Positions 18,126 to 27,389 of a stretch of DNA of 64,000 nt are shown here, piece by piece; the first letter of the stretch is position 1, and each line of letters starts with the position of its first letter. The DNA lies in contig NZ_NPOA01000009.1 of NCBI RefSeq assembly GCF_002287375.1, positions 1 to 64,000 on the forward strand. The letters run 5' to 3'. Both the position numbers and the translations under genes were made by a program. The notes under the pieces were generated by a model. It made no database searches, was not told the origin of the DNA, and saw only the letters and a list, made by a program, of their open reading frames with translations. Source of the DNA: Virgibacillus profundi. GTDB lineage: Bacteria; Bacillota; Bacilli; Bacillales; Amphibacillaceae.

Positions 18126-18638
18126 ATGGACTATAAACAATATGTCAAAATAGTGGAAGATTGGCCGAAAAAAGGAATTAAATTTAAAGATATTACCCCA
18201 CTAATGGAAAATGGAGCAGCATACAAATCCGCAGTGGATGAAATTGTAGCATATGCCCTTAAAAAGCAAGTCGATATTGTTGTAGGTCCTGAAGCAAGAG
18301 GATTTATTATCGGATGCCCGGTTTCTTATGCATTGGAAGTTGGCTTTGCGCCGGTAAGAAAAGAAGGGAAGCTGCCAAGAGAGGTTATTAAAGTAGATTA
18401 CGGCCTGGAGTATGGGACAAATGTTTTAACGGTCCATAAGGATGCAATAAAACCGGGGCAGCGGGTATTAATAACAGATGACTTACTTGCAACTGGCGGT
18501 ACTATTGAAGCAACCATTAAATTAGTGGAAGATCTTGGCGGAGTTGTAGTTGGTTGTGCATTTATAATTGAGCTTAGCTACCTTGATGGAATGGATAAGC
18601 TTGACGGTTATGATGTATTAACATTAATGTCCTATTAG
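18126..18638 (+). CDS. apt: Adenine phosphoribosyltransferase
   Basis: Apt salvages adenine to AMP with PRPP in the cytosol. The 170-aa protein begins [18 protein letters not shown] with FKDITPLM, and has the PRPP-binding motif [13 protein letters not shown] and GPEARGF. The ATG at 18126, 7 bases after AAGGAGGAG, gives the normal length; the open frame upstream is part of the hairpin repeat. Position between recJ and relA is conserved in Bacillales. Confidence 0.96.
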   Translation: MDYKQYVKIVEDWPKKGIKFKDITPLMENGAAYKSAVDEIVAYALKKQVDIVVGPEARGFIIGCPVSYALEVGFAPVRKEGKLPREVIKVDYGLEYGTNVLTVHKDAIKPGQRVLITDDLLATGGTIEATIKLVEDLGGVVVGCAFIIELSYLDGMDKLDGYDVLTLMSY

Positions 18639-18666
18639 AGTGTTCACTGGCAGGGCTGTATAAATA

Positions 18667-18703
18667 AGGTCTGATCGAGCTGTATTAAGCTCATCAGACC
18701 TAT
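18667..18703 (+). terminator. Stem-loop after apt
   Basis: GGTCTGATCGAGCT can pair with AGCTCATCAGACC, a long stem with one unpaired base. The following TATTCTTA is only weakly T-rich. Confidence 0.55.
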
Positions 18704-18719
18704 TCTTATATTGGAATAA

Positions 18720-18757
18720 GCTTCGAAGTGTAAAAACAATCAATGGACACTTGAAGC
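18720..18757 (+). repeat. Second stem-loop in the relA leader
   Basis: GCTTCGAAGTGT (18720-18731) pairs with ACACTTGAAGC (about 18747-18757) with one bulged base. No T-run follows. It lies about 90 bases before relA. Confidence 0.4.
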
Positions 18758-18844
18758 GTAAAAGCATATAATTATAATTATTTAATACTTTAAGCGCATC
18801 ATTTAATCAGGAATTTTCGAAACAGTGAGTAAAGGTGATTATAT

Positions 18845-21043
18845 ATGGCAAAAGATGATATTGTTACAATTGAAGACATTATAGATAAATCCAGTAAGTA
18901 TCTGACAGATGAAGATACTGCTTTTATTCGTCGTGCATACGAATTCGCAGAGCGTGCTCATGCAGAACAATTTCGGAAATCCGGAGAGCCTTATATTATT
19001 CATCCTGTTCAGGTTGCCGGTATCCTGGTGGATTTAGAAATGGATCCTGAGACAATTGCAGGCGGTTTTTTACATGATGTTATTGAGGATACGGATATTA
19101 CGCTGGAAGGCCTGGAACAAGCATTTAATCATGAAGTAGCAATGCTGGTAGATGGGGTCACAAAGCTTGGTAAAATCAAATATAAATCAAAAGAAGCATT
19201 ACAAGCTGAAAACCACCGGAAAATGTTTGTTGCAATGGCAAAAGACATCCGTGTTATTTTAATAAAGTTAGCGGATCGACTGCATAATATGCGTACATTA
19301 AAGCATTTGCGACCTGACAAGCAACGGAGAATATCGAATGAAACATTGGAAATTTTTGCGCCATTGGCTCACCGTTTAGGTATTTCAACGATTAAATGGG
19401 AGTTGGAAGATACAGCCTTACGATATTTAAATCCACAGCAATATTATCGTATCGTTCAATTAATGAAACAAAAAAGAAATCAGCGAGAGTCGTACATTGA
19501 CGAAGTAATCGATGAGGTTGCTGATCAGCTTAAAGATGTGAACATTGAAGCTGAAATGTCCGGACGTCCAAAACATTTATATAGTATTTACCGAAAAATG
19601 GTAAAACAAAATAAGCAGTTTAATGAAATTTATGACCTTTTAGCAGTTCGAATCCTTGTAGGAAGTATAAAAGATTGCTATGCCGTATTAGGGATTATTC
19701 ATACATGCTGGAAACCAATGCCGGGCCGTTTTAAGGATTATATTGCCATGCCGAAGCCGAATCTGTATCAATCATTGCATACTACAGTGATTGGTCCCAA
19801 AGGCGATCCGCTGGAGGTTCAAATTAGAACAAAGGAAATGCATGAAATTGCTGAATATGGTATTGCTGCACATTGGGCTTACAAAGAAGGTAAGCAGGTA
19901 AATAATAAGAAATCATTTGAAGAAAAACTGACATGGTTCAGGGAAATTCTGGAGTGGCAGAACGATACACATGATGCAGAAGAGTTTATGGAATCGCTGA
20001 AGGTTGATTTGTTTTCTGACATGGTTTATGTATTTACACCAAAAGGAGATGTTATCGAGCTGCCATCAGGATCCATACCACTCGATTTCGCCTTTAAAAT
20101 TCATACTGAAATTGGCAATAAAACAATTGGTGCAAAAATAAATGGAAAGATGGAGCCACTGGATTATAAATTAAAGAACGGGGATATTATTGAAGTAATG
20201 ACATCCAAGCACTCCTATGGCCCATCACAGGATTGGTTGAAAATCACCCAGACATCACAGGCGAAAAATAAAATCAGACAGTTTTTTAAAAAACAGCGAA
20301 GAGATGAAAATATATCTAAAGGTAAGGAAGCAGTTGACAAGGAAATACGTGCATTATTATTCGAGCCAAAAGAAGTATTAACAAATGAAAATCTGGATCG
20401 GGTAAACGAAAAATTTAACTTTTCCGGTGAGGATGATATGTATGCAGCGGTTGGTTATCAAGGTATTACGGCCGCATTAGTTGCAACCCGGCTTACAGAT
20501 AAACTTCGGGCTACAAGACAAAAAGAACAGGATCTTGTACAAACGCTTGAAGAAGTAAAAACAGAAGTCAAAAATAAAAAGTCTCCCAGGGGTGATTCCG
20601 GCGTACATGTAGAGGGTATCGATAATTTATTAGTTCGACTATCCAAATGCTGTAACCCGGTACCTGGGGATAAAATAATGGGGTATATAACAAAAGGTCG
20701 AGGAGTATCAGTTCATCGAGCCGATTGTCCAAATGTCCAAACAGAAGAGGCGAAGGAACGTTATCTCCATGTGGAGTGGGAAGAGAATCAGATAGACCAA
20801 AAGCAATATCATGTTGATTTGGAAATATCCGGTTATGACCGAAGAGGCTTCCTGAATGGAGTACTGCAAGCAGTAAATGAGACAAAGACAAATATTACAC
20901 ATGTTAATGGAAGATCAGATAGAAATAAAATAGCTATTATTCAAATAACTATCTTGATTCACAATACAAGTCATTTGCGAAAAATAGTTGAGCGAATAAA
21001 GCAAATTAAAGATGTCTATACTGTAACTCGTACATTACAGTAG
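18845..21043 (+). CDS. relA: Bifunctional (p)ppGpp synthetase/hydrolase RelA (Rel)
   Basis: Rel makes and degrades (p)ppGpp, the stringent-response alarmone. The 732-aa protein has the HD hydrolase domain (HPVQVAGIL, FLHDVIEDTD, about 50-80), the synthetase domain (RPKHLYSIYRKM, YDLLAVRILV, about 240-350), the TGS domain (VYVFTPKGDVIELPSG), a zinc-finger region with HRADCPN and a C-terminal ACT domain. All motifs for both activities are present. The gene starts 206 bases after apt, with two stem-loops in the leader, and is followed by dtd as in most Firmicutes. Confidence 0.97.
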   Translation: MAKDDIVTIEDIIDKSSKYLTDEDTAFIRRAYEFAERAHAEQFRKSGEPYIIHPVQVAGILVDLEMDPETIAGGFLHDVIEDTDITLEGLEQAFNHEVAMLVDGVTKLGKIKYKSKEALQAENHRKMFVAMAKDIRVILIKLADRLHNMRTLKHLRPDKQRRISNETLEIFAPLAHRLGISTIKWELEDTALRYLNPQQYYRIVQLMKQKRNQRESYIDEVIDEVADQLKDVNIEAEMSGRPKHLYSIYRKMVKQNKQFNEIYDLLAVRILVGSIKDCYAVLGIIHTCWKPMPGRFKDYIAMPKPNLYQSLHTTVIGPKGDPLEVQIRTKEMHEIAEYGIAAHWAYKEGKQVNNKKSFEEKLTWFREILEWQNDTHDAEEFMESLKVDLFSDMVYVFTPKGDVIELPSGSIPLDFAFKIHTEIGNKTIGAKINGKMEPLDYKLKNGDIIEVMTSKHSYGPSQDWLKITQTSQAKNKIRQFFKKQRRDENISKGKEAVDKEIRALLFEPKEVLTNENLDRVNEKFNFSGEDDMYAAVGYQGITAALVATRLTDKLRATRQKEQDLVQTLEEVKTEVKNKKSPRGDSGVHVEGIDNLLVRLSKCCNPVPGDKIMGYITKGRGVSVHRADCPNVQTEEAKERYLHVEWEENQIDQKQYHVDLEISGYDRRGFLNGVLQAVNETKTNITHVNGRSDRNKIAIIQITILIHNTSHLRKIVERIKQIKDVYTVTRTLQ

Positions 21044-21090
21044 ATAGGTATAACTTAGCTCAAGGTGTAATGTAAAGGAGTATTCTATAG

Positions 21091-21537
21091 ATGAAAGCAG
21101 TTATTCAGCGGGCAAAGCATGCCAGTGTGGCAGTAAATGAAGAAATTGTGGGTGAAATTGAGTATGGGTTTGTAGTTCTTCTTGGTGTAACACATGAAGA
21201 TACGATTGAAGATGCAAAATATCTCGTAAATAAAATTATAAATCTACGGGTTTTTGAAGATGAAAATGATAAAATGAATTTATCTTTAATAGATACAGGT
21301 GGAAGTATTTTATCTATTTCACAATTTACATTGTATGGAGACACCCGTAAAGGAAGAAGGCCAAATTTCCTCCATGCAGCAAAACCTGATCAGGCAAATG
21401 AATTATATGAGCAATTCAATCAGCTGACTGTAGAACAGGGTGTTGCAGTTGAAACTGGAAAGTTCGGTGAAATGATGGATGTGAAATTCACCAATGAAGG
21501 TCCGGTAACCATCACACTGGATAGCAAGGAAAAATAA
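21091..21537 (+). CDS. dtd: D-aminoacyl-tRNA deacylase
   Basis: Dtd hydrolyses D-amino acids from mischarged tRNA, chiral proofreading in the cytosol. The 148-aa protein carries [17 protein letters not shown] and, near the C-terminus, the Gly-cis-Pro motif [10 protein letters not shown], which excludes L-aminoacyl substrates. RBS AAAGGAG precedes ATG 21091. It probably shares a transcript with relA, 47 bases upstream. Confidence 0.95.
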   Translation: MKAVIQRAKHASVAVNEEIVGEIEYGFVVLLGVTHEDTIEDAKYLVNKIINLRVFEDENDKMNLSLIDTGGSILSISQFTLYGDTRKGRRPNFLHAAKPDQANELYEQFNQLTVEQGVAVETGKFGEMMDVKFTNEGPVTITLDSKEK

Positions 21538-21570
21538 CTAAAGGGATGGCACTGGCCATCCCTTTAGTTA
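21535..21570. terminator. Perfect bidirectional terminator between dtd and the amidase gene
   Basis: A stem of about 15 bp (ACTAAAGGGATGGC with GCCATCCCTTTAGT) with a tiny loop includes both stop codons of the convergent genes. Confidence 0.85.
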
Positions 21571-22598
21571 TTTGCAAAATATTTTCCAAGTCCATTCACA
21601 ATCCCTGTTACTAATTTCTTCTGATAAGGAGTTGTATGAAGCAGTGCTTCCTTCTCTTCATTAGACATAAATCCGAGCTCCAGTAACACAGATGGCTTTA
21701 AAGTCTGTCTAATAACAAAAAAGTCTCCATGGGTTGTCCCCCGGTTTTCTGCATCTGTTTCTTTAATAATTTCTTTTTGAACATAATTTGCCAAGCCCTG
21801 GTTTTGCTCATGATAGTAATAGGTTTCAATTCCACTTACATTAGGAAGATTGGGAACACTATTGTAATGAATACTAACAAAAGCATCTGTGTCCATTATG
21901 TTTGCAAAGCTAACCCTGCTGCCAAGTGAGATGAACTCATCTTCGGGTCTGGTTAAAAGCACTTCGGCTCCCAGTGTTGAAAGCTCCTGTGCTAATTCGT
22001 TTGCTGTTAGAAATGCAATGTTTTTTTCATAGGATCCTGTTGCACCAATAGCTCCAACATCCCGACCACCATGGCCTGCGTCAATAACGATGGTTTTGTT
22101 AGTAAATCCGGTAGTAGAAGAGGTTTCATCTTTCTCTACAAGTTGTTTTAAAATAAACCCGGTGAAGTCATCTTTTGTAATCTCATACCATTCGCCTTTT
22201 TCGGAAATTACATCATAGGTTGTACCCTGATCAGCAAAATGGATAATATCATTATCAGTAGAAGGACCGCTGCGGATTTGGGTATTGTCATGTTGTATAG
22301 TGATGGTTTTTTCAGTGAAGTCTTCATTAGATTCAGCTTTGATCGATAGGTATTCTGTTGTAACCCAGCCTGTCTGATCACCAAATTGTATTTCCACCCA
22401 TTCGTCCGCTTGCTGAATAATTTGGTATACATCATCTGTATTTGCCTTTCCAATACTGTCATAATCTGTACCTGGACCGCTTCTAATATTTAAACCATCC
22501 ACATTAATAACTGCCTGATCAGCATATACTTGATTAGCATACAATAAAACACTAAAGTGCAGTGCAATTATTATTAAGAAATTACTTTTAAATTTCAA
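21564..22598 (-). CDS. Secreted N-acetylmuramoyl-L-alanine amidase with SH3 domains (YrvJ-like)
   Basis: This autolysin-type enzyme cuts the amide bond between muramic acid and the peptide stem. The 344-aa protein has a signal peptide (LIIIALHFSVLLYANQVYA), two bacterial SH3 wall-binding repeats (each with GLNIRSGPGTDYD- or TQIRSGPSTDND-type motifs) and a C-terminal Amidase_3 domain with zinc/catalytic motifs DAGHGGRDVGAIG, SIHYNSVP and LLELGFMSNEEK. I chose TTG 22598, 6 bases after AGGAGGAG; an ATG nine codons upstream lies before that site. Confidence 0.9.
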   Translation of the reverse strand: MKFKSNFLIIIALHFSVLLYANQVYADQAVINVDGLNIRSGPGTDYDSIGKANTDDVYQIIQQADEWVEIQFGDQTGWVTTEYLSIKAESNEDFTEKTITIQHDNTQIRSGPSTDNDIIHFADQGTTYDVISEKGEWYEITKDDFTGFILKQLVEKDETSSTTGFTNKTIVIDAGHGGRDVGAIGATGSYEKNIAFLTANELAQELSTLGAEVLLTRPEDEFISLGSRVSFANIMDTDAFVSIHYNSVPNLPNVSGIETYYYHEQNQGLANYVQKEIIKETDAENRGTTHGDFFVIRQTLKPSVLLELGFMSNEEKEALLHTTPYQKKLVTGIVNGLGKYFANN

Positions 22599-22648
22599 AT
22601 TTGTCTCCTCCTCATACAATCTCATGATTCTATTTGTTAAGTATAATA

Positions 22649-22696
22649 AAAACTTCCCTTTAAGGCAAAACTAGTTACACTAAGGGAGGAAGTTTT
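22649..22696 (+). promoter_or_regulatory. Hairpin enclosing the yrzK-like ribosome binding site
   Basis: AAAACTTCC (22649-22657) pairs perfectly with GGAAGTTTT (22688-22696); CTTTA (22658-22662) pairs with TAAGG (22681-22685) after a two-base bulge. The Shine-Dalgarno GGGAGG (22684-22689) is inside the stem. A TATAAT at 22642-22647 would start RNA within the 5' arm and so free the site. Confidence 0.5.
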
Positions 22697-22697
22697 A

Positions 22698-22871
22698 ATG
22701 CGATTTAATGAAAAACAATGGAATTCAGCAAACAATAAAGATATTCTTGGTGTTAATATCCATCATTTCATGGAAATGGAGGGACATTCAAATCATATGG
22801 AAATAGCCCAGGAATTTGGGATATCCATCGGAGAGGTTAAAATGTTAAAGAAAAAAATTAATCGTGCTTGA
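22698..22871 (+). CDS. Small helix-turn-helix-like protein (possible YrzK)
   Basis: This 57-aa frame starts at ATG 22698, 7 bases after AAGGGAGGA. It reads MRFNEKQWNSANNKDILGVN, then MEMEGHSNHMEIAQEFGISI and GEVKMLKKKINRA. The second half has the spacing of a sigma-factor-like or Trp-repressor-like HTH (EIAQEFGISIGEVKMLKKKI). B. subtilis has a small gene, yrzK, between the amidase gene and hisS, and this may be its counterpart. Function unknown. Confidence 0.7.
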   Translation: MRFNEKQWNSANNKDILGVNIHHFMEMEGHSNHMEIAQEFGISIGEVKMLKKKINRA

Positions 22872-22899
22872 CAATAATTCATCTACAGATTAATATAAT
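22868..22899 (+). promoter_or_regulatory. Candidate promoter of the hisS-aspS T-box transcript
   Basis: A perfect TTGACA (22868-22873) overlaps the upstream stop codon. TAATAT at 22891 (17-bp spacing) or TATAAT at 22894 (20-bp spacing) could be the -10. Confidence 0.5.
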
Positions 22900-22944
22900 A
22901 ATCATTCAAATGATTAAATAGAAGTATAAATAAATTATAATAAA

Positions 22945-23195
22945 AAACCAATGAAGGAAAAAGTAATTAGATACCAAATGAAAAGAGAGAAAATGCCATT
23001 GGCTGAGAGCATTTTCACATGTTGGTCTAATGAAAGACATTCCCAAGGATTTGTATCGAAATTTCAAGTAGGTATAAACGTCCCCACAGGCGTTAACTGT
23101 GAAGAGCGGATGCAGGAAAAATGCATCAACTAGGGTGGCAACGCGGGTTAACTCTCGTCCCTTATTTTTTAATAGGGGATGGGGGTTTTTTTCTA
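22945..23195 (+). ncRNA. T-box leader of hisS-aspS, likely tRNA-Asp responsive
   Basis: The leader has the AGTA-type motif after GAAGGAAAA, a Stem I region, the T-box sequence AGGGTGGCAACGCGGG (23132-23147) and a terminator with a T-run near 23185-23192. The likely specifier is GAC at 23036-23038, preceded by GAAA and followed by A, pointing to uncharged tRNA-Asp as the signal. Uncharged tRNA would stabilise the antiterminator and allow both synthetase genes to be made. A chance 60-codon ORF reads through it. Confidence 0.9.
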
Positions 23196-23224
23196 TTTTC
23201 ATACATTATTAGGAGGTATTTCGG

Positions 23225-24514
23225 ATGAATATGAAAGCACCACGAGGTACGGTTGATATTTTACCAAAGGATGCAAGGAAATGGCAATTTGTTGAAAGTA
23301 AAATAAAGAATATTTGTGACAAATTTAATTTTGAAGAAATTCGTACACCATTATTTGAGCATACAGAGGTTTTTCAACGAGGAGTCGGAGATTCAACTGA
23401 TATCGTTCAAAAGGAGATGTACACATTTGAAGATCGGGGTGGCAGGAGTTTAACACTTAGGCCGGAAGGAACCGCTTCTGTGGCACGGGCTTTTGTAGAA
23501 AACAAATTATTTGGTGATCCTAATCAGCCTGTTAAACTGTATTACTTTGCTCAGATGTTCCGCTATGAACGTCCACAAAAAGGGAGAATGCGTCAATTAA
23601 ATCAATTTGGTGTGGAAGTTTTAGGTAGTGCAAGTCCAGCTGTTGATGCTGAGGTTATTGATTTAGCAATGAGCTGCTACAGGGAATTAGGTTTAAAATC
23701 TTTAAAATTAGTCATTAATTCATTAGGTGATAATGAAAGTAGAACAAATCACCGCAGGGCATTGGTAGAACACTTTACCCCACATAAGGATGAGCTTTGT
23801 AAAGATTGTCAAACACGACTTAGCCAAAATCCTTTACGTATATTGGATTGTAAAACAGACAGTGATCATCCCGCGATGAAAACTGCACCTTCCATTTTGG
23901 AATTTTTGAATGAGGAGTCAAAGAATTATTTTGATCAGGTGAAGGACTATTTAACAGCGATGGGGATCGACTATATTGTTGATAAGAACCTGGTACGGGG
24001 TCTTGATTATTATAATCATACAGCCTTTGAGATTATGAGTGAAGCAGAAGGATTCGGTGCTATCACCACATTGGCTGGTGGTGGCAGGTATAATGGCCTT
24101 GTTGAAGAATTGGGAGGACCAGCGACACCTGGAATTGGCTTTGGTATGGGACTAGAACGATTACTTATGGCACTGGAAGCAGAAAAAAAGGAAATTCCAA
24201 TCGATGAAGCATTGGATTGCTTTTTGGTTGCGGTCGGTGATGAAGCTGAAAAAGAAGCAGTCCGGCTTGTTCATGAATTACGAAAGAATGGTATTCAGGT
24301 AGATAAAGATTATCAGGGTCGTAAAATGAAAGCACAATTTAAATCAGCTGATCGGAACAAGGCTAAATATGTTCTGATATTAGGAGAAGACGAACTCCAA
24401 AAACAAATAATAAATGTCAAGGAAATGCAAACAGGTGAACAAGTTGAAATCCCATTGTCACAGCTTGCCATGACCATGCAGGAAAAGCTTCAAGGAGGAA
24501 TAGAAAATGAGTAA
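23225..24514 (+). CDS. hisS: Histidyl-tRNA synthetase
   Basis: HisS charges tRNA-His. The 429-aa class II enzyme begins [10 protein letters not shown] and has motif 2 ([18 protein letters not shown]), the histidine-specific motifs [14 protein letters not shown] and GGGRYNGL, motif 3 ([12 protein letters not shown]) and a C-terminal anticodon-binding domain. RBS TAGGAGG. It overlaps aspS by 8 bases, and both are under the upstream T-box. Confidence 0.97.
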   Translation: MNMKAPRGTVDILPKDARKWQFVESKIKNICDKFNFEEIRTPLFEHTEVFQRGVGDSTDIVQKEMYTFEDRGGRSLTLRPEGTASVARAFVENKLFGDPNQPVKLYYFAQMFRYERPQKGRMRQLNQFGVEVLGSASPAVDAEVIDLAMSCYRELGLKSLKLVINSLGDNESRTNHRRALVEHFTPHKDELCKDCQTRLSQNPLRILDCKTDSDHPAMKTAPSILEFLNEESKNYFDQVKDYLTAMGIDYIVDKNLVRGLDYYNHTAFEIMSEAEGFGAITTLAGGGRYNGLVEELGGPATPGIGFGMGLERLLMALEAEKKEIPIDEALDCFLVAVGDEAEKEAVRLVHELRKNGIQVDKDYQGRKMKAQFKSADRNKAKYVLILGEDELQKQIINVKEMQTGEQVEIPLSQLAMTMQEKLQGGIENE

Positions 24515-26276
24515 ACGGATCTTAGCCGGAACATTACGGGAAAACAATATAGAACAAACAGTATTATTAAAAGGATGGGTACAAAAGCGGAGAGATTTGG
24601 GTGGCTTAATTTTTATTGATTTGCGGGACAAATCCGGAATTGTCCAAGTTGTTTTTAACCCTGATCAATCAAAAGAAGCATTGGAAGTTGCGGAATCAGT
24701 GCGAAGTGAATATGTTGTTGAAATAAGTGGTGTTGTTGTAAAAAGAAATGAAGCAACAATTAATACCTTAATGGACACTGGAAAGATCGAACTAATGGCA
24801 ACTGACCTTAAGATCTTGAATAAATCCAAAACACCTCCATTTGCTATCCAGGATAAAACTGATGTTTCTGAGGATTTGCGCCTTAAATATCGCTATATAG
24901 ATTTACGAAGAAGTTCACTGCAGGAAACATTTAAACTGCGTCATCAAACAACACAGGCTGTTAGAAATTATTTAAATGATAATGGATTCCTGGAAATGGA
25001 AACACCTATTTTAACTAAGAGTACTCCTGAGGGAGCACGTGACTATTTGGTGCCAAGCCGCGTACATTCAGGAGAATTCTATGCATTGCCACAATCGCCG
25101 CAGTTATTTAAACAGTTAATTATGATGAGTGGCTTTGAAAAGTATTACCAGATTGCACGATGCTTCCGTGATGAAGACCTGCGTGCAGACCGCCAGCCGG
25201 AATTTACACAAATTGATATTGAAACATCATTTATGACAAGTGATGAAATCATGGAAATGACGGAACAAATGATGCAAAAAATCATGAAGGAAATAAAAAA
25301 TGTCGATCTTGCATTACCACTGAAGAGAATGCCATATGATGAGGCAATGGAACGTTTTGGGTCAGATAAACCTGATACAAGATTTGGTATGGAACTGATC
25401 CACGTATCTGATATTCTGGCTGAATCCACTTTTAAAGTATTTCAAGGGGCAATTTCAACTGGTGGAAAAGTTTGTTTACTTAACGTGAAGGAACAAGCTG
25501 CAAACTATTCACGCAAAGATCTGGATAAACTGACTGATTATGTGAAGGTTTATGGTGCTAAAGGGTTAGCATGGCTTAAAGTAGAAGGTGATGATTTAAA
25601 AGGACCTATCACCAAGTTTCTATCAGAGACGGAAAAAGCGGAACTTGTATCCCGTGCGGATGCAAATGATGGAGATTTATTATTATTTGGTTCGGATAAA
25701 GCATCCGTGGTGTATGACAGTTTAGGTGCTCTAAGGTTAAAACTTGGTAAGGAATTAAAATTAATTGATGAATCAAAATTCAATTTCCTATGGGTAACTG
25801 ATTGGCCATTGCTTGAATATGATGAAAATCTTGAGCGGTATTTTGCTGCACATCATCCATTTACATCACCTGTCGAAGAAGATATTGATAAATTAGCAAC
25901 AGATCCAGGTAGTGTCCGTGCAAATGCGTATGACCTTGTGTTAAATGGTTATGAACTCGGCGGAGGTTCTATTAGAATATATAAAAAAGAACAACAGGAT
26001 CAAATGTTTAATGTGTTAGGATTTACAAAGGAAGAAGCAAATGAACAATTTGGCTTCTTGCTGGAAGCATTGGAATATGGTGCACCACCACATGGCGGTG
26101 TAGCACTTGGTCTTGATCGAATTATTATGCTTTTAGCTGGCCGAACGAATTTACGTGACACCATACTGTTTCCGAAAACTGCTTCAGCATCTGACTTATT
26201 AACAGATGCACCGAATGAAGTAAGTGAAGCGCAATTGGATGAACTTGCTATTCAGCTGACTGAAAAAAAGGACTAG
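24507..26276 (+). CDS. aspS: Aspartyl-tRNA synthetase
   Basis: AspS charges tRNA-Asp. The 589-aa bacterial-type class II enzyme has an N-terminal OB anticodon-binding domain ([22 protein letters not shown]), motif 2 ([16 protein letters not shown]), the bacterial GAD insertion (about 290-420) and motif 3 ([13 protein letters not shown]). The Asp-type T-box specifier upstream fits this second gene of the operon. Whether it also mischarges tRNA-Asn cannot be told here. Confidence 0.97.
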   Translation: MSKRILAGTLRENNIEQTVLLKGWVQKRRDLGGLIFIDLRDKSGIVQVVFNPDQSKEALEVAESVRSEYVVEISGVVVKRNEATINTLMDTGKIELMATDLKILNKSKTPPFAIQDKTDVSEDLRLKYRYIDLRRSSLQETFKLRHQTTQAVRNYLNDNGFLEMETPILTKSTPEGARDYLVPSRVHSGEFYALPQSPQLFKQLIMMSGFEKYYQIARCFRDEDLRADRQPEFTQIDIETSFMTSDEIMEMTEQMMQKIMKEIKNVDLALPLKRMPYDEAMERFGSDKPDTRFGMELIHVSDILAESTFKVFQGAISTGGKVCLLNVKEQAANYSRKDLDKLTDYVKVYGAKGLAWLKVEGDDLKGPITKFLSETEKAELVSRADANDGDLLLFGSDKASVVYDSLGALRLKLGKELKLIDESKFNFLWVTDWPLLEYDENLERYFAAHHPFTSPVEEDIDKLATDPGSVRANAYDLVLNGYELGGGSIRIYKKEQQDQMFNVLGFTKEEANEQFGFLLEALEYGAPPHGGVALGLDRIIMLLAGRTNLRDTILFPKTASASDLLTDAPNEVSEAQLDELAIQLTEKKD

Positions 26277-26323
26277 ATTGGTAAACTGCTGATAATATAT
26301 AATAAATTTTATATATGTAAATA

Positions 26324-26352
26324 TTGAAAAAATAAAGCTTCTGTGTTAAAAT
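26324..26352 (+). promoter_or_regulatory. Promoter of the 6S RNA
   Basis: TTGAAA (26324-26329), a 17-bp spacer, TAAAAT (26347-26352). A start near 26359-26361 would give a precursor about 20 nt longer at the 5' end than the closing stem suggests. Confidence 0.65.
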
Positions 26353-26379
26353 AAATTTACAATCAAATGAAGAACTACC

Positions 26380-26567
26380 AATCCTGATGTGTTCGTCTAT
26401 TAAAAGTGTTTTGACCGAACAACTTTATACTTGGGAGCTCGAAGTTGTTTTTATGTTGCGTGCATGCCCCGTTTTTATATCCGGGGAAGCATAACATACA
26501 TAAAACAGAGCACCCACCTGCCTGGAGCGGGATCAAAACTTAAAGTTAGACGGCACAATTGGGATTG
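26380..26567 (+). ncRNA. bsrA: 6S RNA (6S-1/BsrA type)
   Basis: 6S RNA mimics an open promoter and binds sigma-A RNA polymerase. The region has the closing stem AATCCTGATGTG (26380-26391) with CACAATTGGGATT (about 26554-26566), the conserved segments ATGTTGCGTGCATGCCCCG and AGAGCACCCACCTGC, and a length of about 188 nt, all like B. subtilis 6S-1. It also occupies the same place, just after aspS. It fills most of the 356-base gap before rsfA. Confidence 0.9.
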
Positions 26568-26577
26568 ATAGATACAT

Positions 26578-26626
26578 AAAAAAAGCTGACCTGATTATAA
26601 AAATAATTGGGTCAGTTTTTTATTTT
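26578..26626. terminator. Terminator between 6S RNA and rsfA (bidirectional)
   Basis: An A-run then CTGACC (26586-26591) pairs with GGTCAG (26610-26615), followed by six T residues. Confidence 0.75.
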
Positions 26627-26632
26627 GAAATA

Positions 26633-27304
26633 TTAATTTGATCCTTGGGCAAGCTGCTGGAGATTACCGTTTTTATCCATACGAAAGGCTGGTGGAGCCA
26701 TCGTTCCCTGGTCATCAAGCACTGTCATTTTCCTTGCTCTATCCATTATTTGAATAAATACCTGATAATCTTCCTGAATAGTAGATAGCTGCTGCTTTGT
26801 TTGTGTTAATTGTTTTTCTAAACTTTCCACCTGTTCCTCTAATTCAAGATTCACTTTTTGTGTTTGTTCTAAAGATGCTTTTGATTGATTCGAAGCATGA
26901 TAGTCTTTTTTAACATGCTTTAAAAATTGGATAACCATGTCCATCGTAATAGATGGTTCTTCAACCTTTTGAGGTATTAACTGCTGCTCTTTACTGTCCT
27001 CCTCATAAGGTTCGTAATTTTGAGGTATGGTAATAACTGGTTGTCTGGTTTGTTGTAAACTTCCTGATATTGCCCGTTTTTTCTCTTTCCGTTGTCTTTT
27101 TGCAAGATCAATAGCATTGTCATACTTTGTACGGACCTCAGCATTCCAGCGAAATCCACATGCTGCGGATGTACGGTTTAATTTGTCACCAACTTCATCA
27201 AATGCATTTAATTGTGTGCTTCCTTCTCTAATATGGCGCAGAACTGTTTCTGCTAATAATAGATCATCTTCATGTGACCAAGCATCCTGTCTGACTTTCA
27301 CCAT
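26633..27304 (-). CDS. rsfA: RsfA-family prespore regulator
   Basis: RsfA is a sigma-F-dependent prespore regulator that tunes sigma-F target genes in B. subtilis. The 223-aa protein has an N-terminal Myb/SANT-like DNA-binding domain (RQDAWSHEDDLLLAETVLRH ... SAACGFRWNAEVR), a variable linker and a coiled coil (about 140-185, ELEEQVESLEKQLTQTKQQL). ATG 27304 is 9 bases after AAAGGAG; the alternative TTG three codons upstream touches that site. Family assignment is firm; RsfA versus its paralogue YlbO rests on gene position. Confidence 0.82.
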   Translation of the reverse strand: MVKVRQDAWSHEDDLLLAETVLRHIREGSTQLNAFDEVGDKLNRTSAACGFRWNAEVRTKYDNAIDLAKRQRKEKKRAISGSLQQTRQPVITIPQNYEPYEEDSKEQQLIPQKVEEPSITMDMVIQFLKHVKKDYHASNQSKASLEQTQKVNLELEEQVESLEKQLTQTKQQLSTIQEDYQVFIQIMDRARKMTVLDDQGTMAPPAFRMDKNGNLQQLAQGSN

Positions 27305-27389
27305 TTTGTTCAACTCCTTTTTCGGATAACAATATATACTTGATTTAATAGTTTATTTTTATTGTTACCTTATCGAAAAGGAATTATAC

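Noticed and set aside
22951-23133. A 60-codon ORF before hisS
   Set aside because: It lies wholly in the T-box leader, whose RNA motifs explain the sequence.
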